Source: Muribaculaceae bacterium (GTDB lineage: Bacteria; Bacteroidota; Bacteroidia; Bacteroidales; Muribaculaceae). From it: a stretch of 64,000 nucleotides of DNA. Location: NCBI GenBank assembly GCA_017620635.1, contig JAGAUV010000036.1, forward strand, positions 1 to 64,000, in the 5' to 3' direction. Of the stretch, positions 35,430-43,429 are shown in pieces. How positions within the stretch are numbered: position 1 is the first letter of the stretch; each line of letters opens with the position of its first letter. The notes beneath the pieces are model-generated. The model was not told the DNA's origin. It searched no databases and was given only the letters and a program-made list of their open reading frames with translations. The position numbers and the translations under genes were made by a program.

Positions 35430-35738
35430 CTACTTGTAGTATTTGAGATAGTAGCGTTTGGAAGCCTCTATATCAACTCGCTCATCGTACTTGATTGCTC
35501 GATTAAGAATAAAAGCCTTAAGTGAAATGGGCACGCCGTCTCTCATCTGAAACTCTCCGAGACCATAGGCTACATATTCGCTGACGGCATCCTCTATCAT
35601 TTCAGTGTTACCGGCGGTCATTCGCTCAACCCATGCCCTCTCGATTTTCCATAGGGTTGCTCGTTCATCATCTCTGAACGGGCATACATCCTCGCCGTGA
35701 TAGTAACGGCAGAACTTGATTGCATCTGACTTATCCAT
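35430..35738 (-). CDS. Hypothetical protein, third gene of the ADP-ribosylglycohydrolase cassette
   Basis: A 102-residue soluble protein of unknown function. It opens with KFCRYYHGEDVCPF, a pattern I associate with small conserved Bacteroidales proteins that start FCRYYKGE, though this is recollection. The middle is helical and charged, with WKIERAWVERM, and a YISVGL-like stretch appears here as YVAYGLGEFQMRDGVPISLKAF. It ends in a Tyr/Lys-rich tail. No signal peptide or membrane segment. Its start overlaps the end of the ADP-ribosylglycohydrolase gene by eight bases, so it is almost certainly co-translated and likely works with it or on the same target. Confidence 0.75.
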   Translation of the reverse strand: MDKSDAIKFCRYYHGEDVCPFRDDERATLWKIERAWVERMTAGNTEMIEDAVSEYVAYGLGEFQMRDGVPISLKAFILNRAIKYDERVDIEASKRYYLKYYK

Positions 35739-36525
35739 TGTTCTCTCGCTTTTCGGTTAATGCTTTGTAGAACTCGCCCACGTTCTGATCCATCAGTCCG
35801 GGAAGATAGGCAAACGCGATGTTGCTGATGACCTCAGGCACGGGCCATATCGCTTCGGCTATCGAACCAACGATTGCGGCGAGGGTGTCACTATCTCCAC
35901 CCCAAGCGACGGCGTTTCTAATGGCATCCTCGAAGCTATACGAGCCGTCTACTATTTGGAACGCCAGCGGGACGGTGCCCATGCATGTCTCGTCGAACAC
36001 TCCGCGCGGAAACTTTTTACTCATGCCGTCGGGATAGTACAGAGCGCAGACATTGTGAAGAACCTCGCGATAAAGACCTCCGACTTCTGGCCCCGTTCTT
36101 AGCGCGTAGATGGCATGGGCAACGGCTTTAGCTCCTTTGATGCCTTCCGGGTGGTTGTGCGTAGGTAGCGCGGTTTTCTCCGCTTCCTCCAGCACCTCAT
36201 TGAGACTATCGAACCACCAAGCTACCGGCGATACGCGCATTGCCGCGCCGTTTCCGAAGCTATTATAAGGCTTCGGATCATCCGACCATACCCATTGTGA
36301 GAAACGAGCACCATATCCACCCATCGGGTTAGGAAAGAGACCGCACCATGAGCGCAAACTCTCTCCATAAGTCATGCCGTTTACCAGCGCGTAGCCAATG
36401 GCAACCGTGCAGATTGTATCGTCGGTAAATTGACAATCATCTGCGAAGAGTTGGAAATCTTTGTTGTCGGTGTTGTTGAACTCAAAGCGAGAGCCGACTA
36501 TGTCGCCTATTATTGCTCCTATCAT
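35731..36525 (-). CDS. ADP-ribosylglycohydrolase family protein
   Basis: A 264-residue all-helical DraG/ARH-type enzyme that would remove ADP-ribose from a protein, nucleic acid or small molecule. The N-terminal motif GAIIGDIVGSRFEF (3-16), the first metal-site motif FTDDT (33-37) and the second, WGGDSDT (208-214), are all present, so both Mg2+/Mn2+ sites should be intact and the enzyme active. The short form and SRFEFNN opening match the stand-alone bacterial and phage members rather than nitrogenase DraG. It sits in an overlapping trio: its ATG overlaps the stop of the 79-residue gene by four bases and its 3' end overlaps the 102-residue gene by eight. The target is unknown; reversal of a toxin-made modification is one reading. 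Confidence 0.9.
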   Translation of the reverse strand: MIGAIIGDIVGSRFEFNNTDNKDFQLFADDCQFTDDTICTVAIGYALVNGMTYGESLRSWCGLFPNPMGGYGARFSQWVWSDDPKPYNSFGNGAAMRVSPVAWWFDSLNEVLEEAEKTALPTHNHPEGIKGAKAVAHAIYALRTGPEVGGLYREVLHNVCALYYPDGMSKKFPRGVFDETCMGTVPLAFQIVDGSYSFEDAIRNAVAWGGDSDTLAAIVGSIAEAIWPVPEVISNIAFAYLPGLMDQNVGEFYKALTEKRENNG

Positions 36526-36761
36526 TGTTTATCTTTGCTTTTATTATTCGACATACGCTGCAACGCTCCGCTGCGGATAATACAGCTCTTATTCTCATAA
36601 CAATCCTTGCCACGAACGGCATTTGTGAGCGACTTGTATTTTATCCCGATTATATCTTCCGGCACTTGTTGATATATCGCTTTCAGAGAGCTAAAATAGA
36701 GGTCAGTCATGCCCTCGTATGGCTCTTTGAAGTGAACGTGTACGACTTTCGATGGCTCCAT
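36522..36761 (-). CDS. Small hypothetical protein, first gene of the ADP-ribosylglycohydrolase cassette
   Basis: A 79-residue basic, soluble protein of unknown function. The N-terminal half (VVHVHFKEPYEGMTDLYFSS) looks like a beta hairpin leading into LKAIYQQVPEDIIGIKYKSL, and the C-terminal tail is Lys/Asn/Ser-rich. Similar HFKEP small proteins occur in Bacteroidales accessory regions, to my recollection, without a known role. The surface could bind nucleic acid, given its charge, but no named domain is recognised. It overlaps the ADP-ribosylglycohydrolase start by four bases and lies 26 bases downstream of a good -7 element, so it leads the operon. Confidence 0.75.
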   Translation of the reverse strand: MEPSKVVHVHFKEPYEGMTDLYFSSLKAIYQQVPEDIIGIKYKSLTNAVRGKDCYENKSCIIRSGALQRMSNNKSKDKQ

Positions 36762-36786
36762 AATTGCGTTGAGTTTTAAGGTATTG

Positions 36787-36794
36787 CAAAGTTA
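36787..36794 (-). promoter_or_regulatory. -7 promoter element of the ADP-ribosylglycohydrolase cassette
   Basis: The minus strand reads TAACTTTG, an exact TAnnTTTG match, 26 bases before the ATG at 36761. It abuts the left arm of an inverted repeat (36795-36808). No TTTG is found at the -33 distance. Confidence 0.55.
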
Positions 36795-36866
36795 CGCATT
36801 TCCTCGCTAATCCTCGCACTTCAGCCGGACAAATAAATATTTTACCAACTGAAAGCGAGAAATGCG
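36795..36866. repeat. Inverted repeat immediately upstream of the cassette promoter
   Basis: CGCATTTCCTCGCT (36795-36808) is the reverse complement of AGCGAGAAATGCG (36854-36866) apart from one extra base, around a 45-base spacer. One arm touches the cassette -7 element and the segment between the arms covers where a -33 element would lie, so a looping or dimeric regulator could act here. Confidence 0.5.
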
Positions 36867-36979
36867 GAGTAGGCTAACCTTGCCGTGCCTATTAGGATTT
36901 AATATCAGGATATCGCAACTTGCAAAATCGTTCATGAGAGTTCTAATAAGCGCTGTCTCGAAAAAGAAAGGCGAAAAGG

Positions 36980-37011
36980 TTTGGTCATATCAAAAAAAAA
37001 TTGTACTTTTG
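36980..37011 (+). promoter_or_regulatory. Promoter of rpsP
   Basis: TTTG (36980-36983), a 20-base spacer and TACTTTTG (37004-37011) give a full match to the Bacteroidota promoter. The transcript should start near 37018, about 35 bases before the rpsP ATG. Confidence 0.75.
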
Positions 37012-37052
37012 CCGACGCAAAACAAAAACAACCAAATACAAACAAACTCTAA

Positions 37053-37589
37053 ATGGCAACAAAAATCAGACTGCAACGCCATGGTCGCAAGAACTATGCG
37101 TTCTATCCTATTGTCATCGCCGATAGCAGGGCACCACGAGATGGTAGATTTATTGAAAGGATAGGTTCCTATAATCCGAACACTAATCCTGCTACAGTAA
37201 CACTCAATTTCGAGCGTGCTTTGTATTGGGTGACCGTTGGTGCACAACCCACCGACACCGTACGTTCCATTCTCTCGCACGAAGGCGTAATGCTGATGCA
37301 CCACCTCCTCGGAGGCGTCAAGAAAGGTGCTTTCGATCAGGCAGAAGCCGAGCGTCGTTTCAACGAATGGAAGGCTAAGAAAGACGCCAAGACTGCCAAC
37401 GCCAAAGCAACTATGGCTCAGCAGCGTGAGGCTACCGCCAAACAGCGTCTCGAAGCCGAAACCGCTAAGAACAAGGCTAAAGCCGAGCTCGTAGCTAAAA
37501 AGAAAGCCGAAGCAGCAGCTGCAGCCGCAGCCGAAAACGCTGAAGCTACCGAAGCTCCCGCCGAAGAGACCGAAGCAGCTGCCGAATAA
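37053..37589 (+). CDS. rpsP: 30S ribosomal protein S16 with a long C-terminal tail
   Basis: A 178-residue small-subunit ribosomal protein. Residues 1-85 are canonical bS16 ([44 protein letters not shown] opening, then [15 protein letters not shown]). Most bacterial S16 proteins stop at about 80-100 residues; here a Lys/Ala/Glu-rich, probably coiled-coil or single-helix tail runs from about 105 to 178, ending in acidic ETEAAAE. Such tails are common in Bacteroidota S16. The gene has a strong promoter and its own terminator. Confidence 0.96.
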   Translation: MATKIRLQRHGRKNYAFYPIVIADSRAPRDGRFIERIGSYNPNTNPATVTLNFERALYWVTVGAQPTDTVRSILSHEGVMLMHHLLGGVKKGAFDQAEAERRFNEWKAKKDAKTANAKATMAQQREATAKQRLEAETAKNKAKAELVAKKKAEAAAAAAAENAEATEAPAEETEAAAE

Positions 37590-37619
37590 GCCGCCGGTTC
37601 GATCACTACGATACTCTAA

Positions 37620-37663
37620 AAAGGGTGTGTCTGCGTTTATCCCGTCGGCACATCCTTTTTTTT
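37620..37663 (+). terminator. Rho-independent terminator of rpsP
   Basis: AAGGGTGTG (37621-37629) pairs with CACATCCTT (37649-37657, one G-U pair), followed by an unbroken T run to 37663. It lies 31 bases after the rpsP stop. Confidence 0.75.
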
Positions 37664-37729
37664 AAAAGCGGCAGCGACTGTTTATTGATCTCTGCCTATG
37701 TCTAAAATTTCTTGTGGCCGACTAACGAT

Positions 37730-40700
37730 ATGAAGAAATTCAACGAACGCTCCGGTCAGAATCTCTCGGAGCTGAATAAAGAGATGCTTGCCCGATGGGA
37801 GGCCGAACGCCTTTTCGAGCAAAGCGTTTCACTGCGTGAAGGTGCTCCTTCGTTTGTATTCTATGAGGGTCCGCCCTCTGCAAACGGCATGCCGGGTATA
37901 CACCATGTGATGGCTCGCACCATAAAAGACCTTTTCTGCCGATACAAAACGATGCAGGGCTTCCAGGTTCAACGAAAAGCCGGATGGGACACCCACGGCC
38001 TGCCTGTAGAGCTCGGTGTCGAGAAATCGCTCGGTATCACAAAAGAAGACATCGGCTCGAAGATTTCCGTTGCCGACTACAATGCCGCCTGCCGTCGCGA
38101 AGTGATGAAGTACACCCGTGAATGGGAGACTCTGACCAACATTATGGGTTACTGGGTCGACACTACCGACCCGTATATTACCTACGACAACAGGTATATC
38201 GAAACCGTATGGTGGCTTCTCTCGCGCCTTTACTCAAAGGGCCTGCTCTACAAAGGCTATACCATACAGCCCTACTCTCCCGGCGCCGGCACAGGCCTGA
38301 GCTCGCATGAGCTGAACCAGCCGGGCTGCTACCGCGACGTCAAAGACCTTACGGCAACCGTACTGTTTACCATTACCGATCCCAAGCCCGGGATGACCGG
38401 ATGGGGACGTCCGTGCTTCATGGCCTGGACGACAACGCCCTGGACACTCCCGAGCAACACAGCCCTTTGCGTCGGTCCGAAGATCGACTACGTGGCCGTG
38501 CAGACATTCAACCCCTACAACGGAGAGAAGATTACCGTGGTAATGGCCGAATCGCTCGTCGGTTCATACTTCAAGAAAGAAGGCGAAAACGCCGATTTCG
38601 ATCAGTTCAAGGTCGGCGACAAAGTCGTGCCCTACCGCATCGCCGGACGCTACACCGGCCCCGAACTCGTAGGCATGCACTACGAGCAGCTGATGCCTTG
38701 GGTCAAGCCCTGCGAGAAACTCGGAGAGCTCGCCACAGAATACGCAAAAGCATATGCCGCCGAACATCCCGAGAAAATATTCAGCGTAGGCAAAGACAAG
38801 TTTGTCGAACTTGCCGACGCCGCATTCCGCGTGATACCCGGCGACTACGTTACCACCGACGACGGTACAGGCATCGTGCATATAGCCCCCACATTCGGTG
38901 CCGATGATGCCAAGGTGGCAAAAGCAGCCGACATCCCCTCGCTATTCATGGTCAACCTTCGCGGCGAGACACGTCCGATGGTAGACCTCCAGGGCAAATT
39001 CTATCTTCTCGACGAACTCGCGCCGGCCTTTGTCGATATGTGTGTCGATAAAGAGCTTTACAGCAAATATGCAGGCGAGTACGTCAAGAACGCATACGAC
39101 CCTCAGTACAACCGACCCGACGGCAGCTACGACGAAGAGAAGTGCCTCAAGGCCGAAGACCTAAACGTACGCCTCTGCGTAGAGCTCAAAGCGTCAGGCC
39201 TCGCATTCCGCACCGAGAAACACGTCCACAACTACCCCCACTGCTGGCGTACCGACCGTCCCGTAATATACTATCCGCTCGACAGCTGGTTTATCCGCTC
39301 TACCGCCGCGCGTGACCGCATGATAGAGTTCAACAATCAGATACAGTGGAAACCTGCATCGACAGGCAGCGGACGTTTCGGCAAATGGCTCGAAAACCTT
39401 CAGGACTGGAACCTGAGCCGAAGCCGCTACTGGGGCACTCCCCTGCCAATATGGCGCAACGAGGACGGTACGGAAGAAATATGCATCGACAGCGTAGAGA
39501 CTCTCTACAACGAGATCGACAAGGCCGTAGCGGCCGGTATCATGACGTCGAATCCCCTGCGCGACAGAGGCTTCGTACCGGGCCAATACAATAAGGAGAA
39601 CTACGACAAGATAGACCTCCACCGTCCCTATGTCGACGACATCGTACTCGTATCGCCGTCAGGCAAACCGATGCACCGCGAGACCGACCTTATCGACGTA
39701 TGGTTCGATTCAGGCTCTATGCCTTATGCTCAGCTTCACTATCCCTTCGAGAACAAGGAAGGACTCGACAGCGGACGCCTCTTCCCGGCCGACTTCATTG
39801 CCGAGGGCGTAGACCAGACACGTGGATGGTTCTTCACTCTCCATGCCATCGGTACAATGGCCTTCGATCATCCGGCCTTCAAGACCGTTATATCCAACGG
39901 TCTCGTGCTTGACAAGAACGGCGAAAAGATGTCGAAACGCAAAGGCAACTCGGTGGATCCGTTCAATACCATCGAGGAATCGGGTGCTGATCCCCTGCGT
40001 TGGTATATGATATCGACATCTTCGCCATGGGACAACCTGAAGTACGATCCCGAAGGTGTCAAGGAGACAGCTCGCAAGTTCTTCTCCACACTCACGAACA
40101 CCTACAATTTCTTCGCGATGTATGCCAACGTCGACAATTTCGATCCGGCCGCCGAACAGGTTCCCCTGGCCGAGCGTCCCGAAATCGACCGCTGGATACT
40201 TTCGCTGCTGAATACACTGGTAAAGACAGTTACCGACGAGTTCGACGCCTACGAGCCCACACGCGCAGCTCGCGCGATATCGACCTTCGTGCTCGACAAT
40301 CTCTCGAACTGGTACGTGCGTCTCAACCGCAAGCGCTTCTGGGGCGGCGGTCTAAACCGCGACAAACTCGCTGCTTACCAGACCCTTTACACCTGTCTGC
40401 TTACAGTATCGAAACTCATGGCTCCGGTTGCTCCATTCTATGCCGACCGTCTGTACCGCGACCTTACCCAAGGCGACGACTCCGTGCATCTGGCCAAGTT
40501 CCCCGTCTGCGACACCTCTGCCGTCGACGAAGCACTCGAGCGACGCATGGATATAGCACAGCGACTTACCTCTCTGGTACTCTCGCTCCGCAAGAAAGCT
40601 AATATAAAGGTGCGTCAGCCCCTCGTCAAGATGCTCGTACCGGCAAACGACAGCGAACTCGAAGCTGCCCTGCTGTCGGTGGCTGAGACCGTAAAGACAG

Positions 40701-41278
40701 AAGTCAACGTCAAAGCCCTCGAGATTGTAGGTGCCGACAACGAGGTCTTCGTCAAGCGTGTGCAGCCCGACTTCAAGAAACTCGGCCCGAAATTCGGCAA
40801 ACTCATGAAAGCCGCCGCCGAGCGCATCAAAGGGCTTGACCGCAGCGAAATCAGCCGGCTCGAGCGCGACGGATACATCGACCTCGACTTCGACGGAAAG
40901 ACAACCCGTGTCGATCTCGACGACGTAAAGATCATCAGCGAGGATATCGAAGGCTGGCTCGTGGCAAACGATGGCGACCTTACCGTCGCTCTCGACATCG
41001 ACATCACGCCCGACCTGTTCCGCGAAGGTCTCGCTCGCGATATCGTGAACCGCATACAGCGTCTGCGCAAGGATAGAGACTACGACATTACCGACCATAT
41101 TACCCTTACACTTCTGCCAGGCGAGAACGTGGCAGAAGTAGTAGACCAGTACGGCGAGTACATCGCCGGTCAGCTCCTGGCCGACAAGATAACAGTGGCC
41201 GAGGCCGCACCCGGCGACGAAGTGGTCGGTCTCGTAATCGACGATCTTCGCTTAGGTGCTGTCGTAAACAAAGCATAA
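37730..41278 (+). CDS. ileS: Isoleucyl-tRNA synthetase
   Basis: An 1182-residue class Ia aminoacyl-tRNA synthetase charging tRNA-Ile. The HIGH-type motif reads GIHH (about 56-59) in PPSANGMPGIHH, the CP1 editing domain runs about 190-400, with the threonine-rich WTTTPWTLPSNTA, and the KMSKR loop is at 733-737. A long anticodon-binding and C-terminal region follows, without the zinc-binding cysteines of the E. coli enzyme, as in the eukaryote-like IleRS2 class; the class call is by eye. The ATG at 37730 is preferred to a TTG at 37712. It heads an operon with traR/dksA, lspA and DUF4296. Confidence 0.95.
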   Translation: MKKFNERSGQNLSELNKEMLARWEAERLFEQSVSLREGAPSFVFYEGPPSANGMPGIHHVMARTIKDLFCRYKTMQGFQVQRKAGWDTHGLPVELGVEKSLGITKEDIGSKISVADYNAACRREVMKYTREWETLTNIMGYWVDTTDPYITYDNRYIETVWWLLSRLYSKGLLYKGYTIQPYSPGAGTGLSSHELNQPGCYRDVKDLTATVLFTITDPKPGMTGWGRPCFMAWTTTPWTLPSNTALCVGPKIDYVAVQTFNPYNGEKITVVMAESLVGSYFKKEGENADFDQFKVGDKVVPYRIAGRYTGPELVGMHYEQLMPWVKPCEKLGELATEYAKAYAAEHPEKIFSVGKDKFVELADAAFRVIPGDYVTTDDGTGIVHIAPTFGADDAKVAKAADIPSLFMVNLRGETRPMVDLQGKFYLLDELAPAFVDMCVDKELYSKYAGEYVKNAYDPQYNRPDGSYDEEKCLKAEDLNVRLCVELKASGLAFRTEKHVHNYPHCWRTDRPVIYYPLDSWFIRSTAARDRMIEFNNQIQWKPASTGSGRFGKWLENLQDWNLSRSRYWGTPLPIWRNEDGTEEICIDSVETLYNEIDKAVAAGIMTSNPLRDRGFVPGQYNKENYDKIDLHRPYVDDIVLVSPSGKPMHRETDLIDVWFDSGSMPYAQLHYPFENKEGLDSGRLFPADFIAEGVDQTRGWFFTLHAIGTMAFDHPAFKTVISNGLVLDKNGEKMSKRKGNSVDPFNTIEESGADPLRWYMISTSSPWDNLKYDPEGVKETARKFFSTLTNTYNFFAMYANVDNFDPAAEQVPLAERPEIDRWILSLLNTLVKTVTDEFDAYEPTRAARAISTFVLDNLSNWYVRLNRKRFWGGGLNRDKLAAYQTLYTCLLTVSKLMAPVAPFYADRLYRDLTQGDDSVHLAKFPVCDTSAVDEALERRMDIAQRLTSLVLSLRKKANIKVRQPLVKMLVPANDSELEAALLSVAETVKTEVNVKALEIVGADNEVFVKRVQPDFKKLGPKFGKLMKAAAERIKGLDRSEISRLERDGYIDLDFDGKTTRVDLDDVKIISEDIEGWLVANDGDLTVALDIDITPDLFREGLARDIVNRIQRLRKDRDYDITDHITLTLLPGENVAEVVDQYGEYIAGQLLADKITVAEAAPGDEVVGLVIDDLRLGAVVNKA

Positions 41279-41289
41279 ACCCAAAACCT

Positions 41290-41319
41290 GGCCACCGGCG
41301 ACCTCTATCGCCGGTGGCC
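41290..41319 (+). terminator. Intra-operon hairpin between ileS and the TraR/DksA-like gene
   Basis: GGCCACCGGCG (41290-41300) pairs perfectly with CGCCGGTGGCC (41309-41319) around an eight-base loop, followed by ATAAATATTTTTG, a T-rich tail. It sits 11 bases after the ileS stop and 17 before the next ATG, so it probably lets only part of the transcripts continue. Confidence 0.65.
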
Positions 41320-41335
41320 GATAAATATTTTTGTA

Positions 41336-41716
41336 ATGAGCGAACAAGTACGATACAGCGACGAGGAGCTCGAAGAGTTCCGCCAGATCATACTGAACAA
41401 GTTAGCAGCAGCTTCCGCCCTCTACGACGAACTCGTGGCATCGCTGCGCGCCGACGAAGGTAACGGCACCGCCGATACTGCCTCTACATTCAAAGCTCTT
41501 GAGGAAGGTGCCAATACTCTCGAACGCGAAGCCACCGCACGTCTGGCCGAGCGACAGCTTCAGTTTATCAACCACCTCAAGGCTGCTCTTACCCGAATCG
41601 ATAACAAAACATACGGCATATGCCGGGCATCGGGCAAACTGATTCCCAAGGAAAGGCTCCGCGCCGTGCCTCATGCCACTCTTTGTGTCGAAGAAAAGAA
41701 TAACCCCAGACATTGA
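41336..41716 (+). CDS. TraR/DksA-family protein with a reduced zinc site
   Basis: A 126-residue helical protein of the DksA/TraR superfamily, which binds the RNA polymerase secondary channel and tunes transcription, often with ppGpp. A coiled-coil (about 8-85) leads to YGICRASGKLIPKERLRAVPHATLCVEE. The four-Cys zinc finger is reduced to two Cys (about 96 and 117); the partners are Ser and Glu. Bacteroidota members often lack cysteines, and a zinc-free fold is likely. The gene's TGA overlaps the lspA ATG by one base. Confidence 0.9.
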   Translation: MSEQVRYSDEELEEFRQIILNKLAAASALYDELVASLRADEGNGTADTASTFKALEEGANTLEREATARLAERQLQFINHLKAALTRIDNKTYGICRASGKLIPKERLRAVPHATLCVEEKNNPRH

Positions 41717-42372
41717 TGCTTAGCAACAAAAGAAGCAAGACCCTCATATGGACCGTCTGGGCGATAATTATATCTGTAATAATCGCCGATCAGGTCCTCA
41801 AAATATGGATAAAGACTCATTTCTTCCTCAACGAAGACCATGAGATCACATCCTGGTTTCATATCCATTTCATCCAGAACAACGGAATGGCTTTCGGCAT
41901 GGACTTCCTCAACAAATACATGCTGACAGGCCTGCGCCTCGCGCTCTTCGGTTTTCTGGTGTGGTATATATGGCAGCTGTGCAAAAGAGCGTGGGCTCCG
42001 ATGGGCTACATGATAAGCATAGCCCTGATAGCCGCCGGTGCATTCGGCAACATCATCGACTGCATATTCTATGGCGAGATATTCACGAATCCCTATCCGC
42101 CTATGGTCGCCGAGCTTGTGCCATGGGGCGAAGGCTACGGCGGTGTGATGCAGGGTCTTGTCGTCGACATGCTCTACTTCCCCCTGTTCTCGTTCACTTG
42201 GCCCGACTGGGTGCCATATTTCGGAGGCACGGTATTCTCCTTCTTCGACCCGGTATTCAACATCGCCGATGTAGCCATAAGCACCGGCATGATAGCTATA
42301 GTGATCTTCTACTTCAACCTCATGGAGCATTCGCTCGAAGATGAAAAACCTCGCAAGGATACTGCTGATTAG
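41716..42372 (+). CDS. lspA: Lipoprotein signal peptidase (signal peptidase II)
   Basis: A 218-residue inner-membrane aspartyl peptidase that removes signal peptides from diacylated prolipoproteins, and so matures the many lipoproteins encoded in this window. Four hydrophobic helices are visible. Catalytic Asp residues lie in GAFGNIIDCIFYG and FNIADVAISTGM. An insertion of about 40 residues between the last two helices (MVAELVPWGEGYGGVMQG and on) is longer than in E. coli but normal for Bacteroidota. The ATG at 41716 overlaps the previous stop; its 3' end overlaps the DUF4296 gene by 32 bases. Confidence 0.94.
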   Translation: MLSNKRSKTLIWTVWAIIISVIIADQVLKIWIKTHFFLNEDHEITSWFHIHFIQNNGMAFGMDFLNKYMLTGLRLALFGFLVWYIWQLCKRAWAPMGYMISIALIAAGAFGNIIDCIFYGEIFTNPYPPMVAELVPWGEGYGGVMQGLVVDMLYFPLFSFTWPDWVPYFGGTVFSFFDPVFNIADVAISTGMIAIVIFYFNLMEHSLEDEKPRKDTAD

Positions 42373-43177
42373 TATACTGCTGTTTGCGGCATGCAATAAA
42401 GTGCCGTCGCACGTCATACAACCCGACGATATGGCAAGCCTTATGGCCGACATCCATACCGCCGAGGTTGTCGTGGAGATGAACCGCTCGGGCTTCTTCG
42501 ACGACTCGATGAAGCAGGTTATGCGTCAGTCGGTATACATCAGGCACGGCGTCACGTCGCAACAAGTCGACTCCTCTATAGCATGGTATGGCCGAAACAT
42601 CAAATATTACATGGATGTCTACGACAAGACCATCGAGATACTCGAGCACAGACTTATCGAATCGGGCAACCGCATAGCAGCCGACAACGCACTGTCGATC
42701 GCCGGCGACTCTGTAGACGTGTGGCCGAATCCGAGATTCATATCTATAAACGACAGACTGCCGTCAAGGCTGGTTTCATTCAGTTTCGACCATGACCCCA
42801 ACTGGGAGAAAGGCGACAACTATACATGGAGAGCCAAACTGTTCAACACCGAAAGTGTAACAGAGTGGCTGATCGGCGTGGAGTACTCCAACGGATCTGT
42901 AGAATGGATATCACAGAACCAGGAGGGCGACGGCTGGAGATACATTACCCTGCAGACCGACTCTATGCGCATACCGACCCGAATTTTCGGCTACTTCTCA
43001 TCCATCAACAGGCCGGGCAGCGATCTGCGGCTCGACAGTGTGGAGCTTATCCGCAAACGTCTTAACAAAGAAAACTATCGCCGAACATTCTCGACCGACA
43101 TCGATGATATGTATCCCCCTGTAGAGATCAACGACAGCATAGACTCCGGTAAATCCGACAATGACAGCATCAGATAA
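42341..43177 (+). CDS. DUF4296 domain lipoprotein
   Basis: A 278-residue exported lipoprotein (signal ending LLFAAC, Cys18). The next ~90 residues (VIQPDDMASLMADIHTAEVVVE, then QQVDSSIAWYGRN and YDKTIEILEHRL) form the helical DUF4296 domain. The remaining ~170 residues are beta-rich and unassigned (SFDHDPNWEKGDNYTWRAKL). DUF4296 genes regularly follow lspA in Bacteroidales; the function is unknown. It overlaps lspA by 32 bases and the next small gene by 17, so all are co-translated. Confidence 0.85.
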   Translation: MKNLARILLISILLFAACNKVPSHVIQPDDMASLMADIHTAEVVVEMNRSGFFDDSMKQVMRQSVYIRHGVTSQQVDSSIAWYGRNIKYYMDVYDKTIEILEHRLIESGNRIAADNALSIAGDSVDVWPNPRFISINDRLPSRLVSFSFDHDPNWEKGDNYTWRAKLFNTESVTEWLIGVEYSNGSVEWISQNQEGDGWRYITLQTDSMRIPTRIFGYFSSINRPGSDLRLDSVELIRKRLNKENYRRTFSTDIDDMYPPVEINDSIDSGKSDNDSIR

Positions 43178-43385
43178 AAGCGAACGCTGGCTGGCGCGAC
43201 ATGTTGTTGTCGACGGTACCACTTACGGCCTCTCTCTGGTCGAAATCTACACGGGAAACGGACTGTGGCATGTCAGCGTGACACCATTCCGGCAGGAAAC
43301 ACACTCGACCGTCTACCACCCCGGCACAATAAAAATAACAACAGACAAAGACCCGTTAAAAAGGCCTGAAGTAGTCCTCGAATAG
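43161..43385 (+). CDS. Small hypothetical protein at the end of the lspA operon
   Basis: A 74-residue soluble protein of unknown function. It reads RWLARHVVVDGTTYGLSLVEI, then HVSVTPFRQETHSTVYHPGTI, a pattern of five or six beta strands with no signal peptide. It overlaps the DUF4296 gene by 17 bases in another frame. Conserved placement behind DUF4296 in relatives would confirm it; from sequence alone it is supported by the operon position and by codon use like its neighbours. Confidence 0.65.
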   Translation: MTASDKSERWLARHVVVDGTTYGLSLVEIYTGNGLWHVSVTPFRQETHSTVYHPGTIKITTDKDPLKRPEVVLE

Positions 43386-43429
43386 ACCATACAGTCATAC
43401 CGTCGCTCTATCCTTTCAAGACTTTAAGC

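Noticed and set aside
36795..36866. Inverted repeat as the ends of an insertion element or an invertible segment
   Set aside because: Only 45 bases lie between the arms, too short for an element or a promoter switch; a regulator site is the better reading.
41326..41333. TATTTTTG as a promoter for the TraR/DksA-like gene
   Set aside because: It ends two bases before the ATG, so the expected transcript start would lie inside the gene; more likely the T-rich tail of the hairpin.
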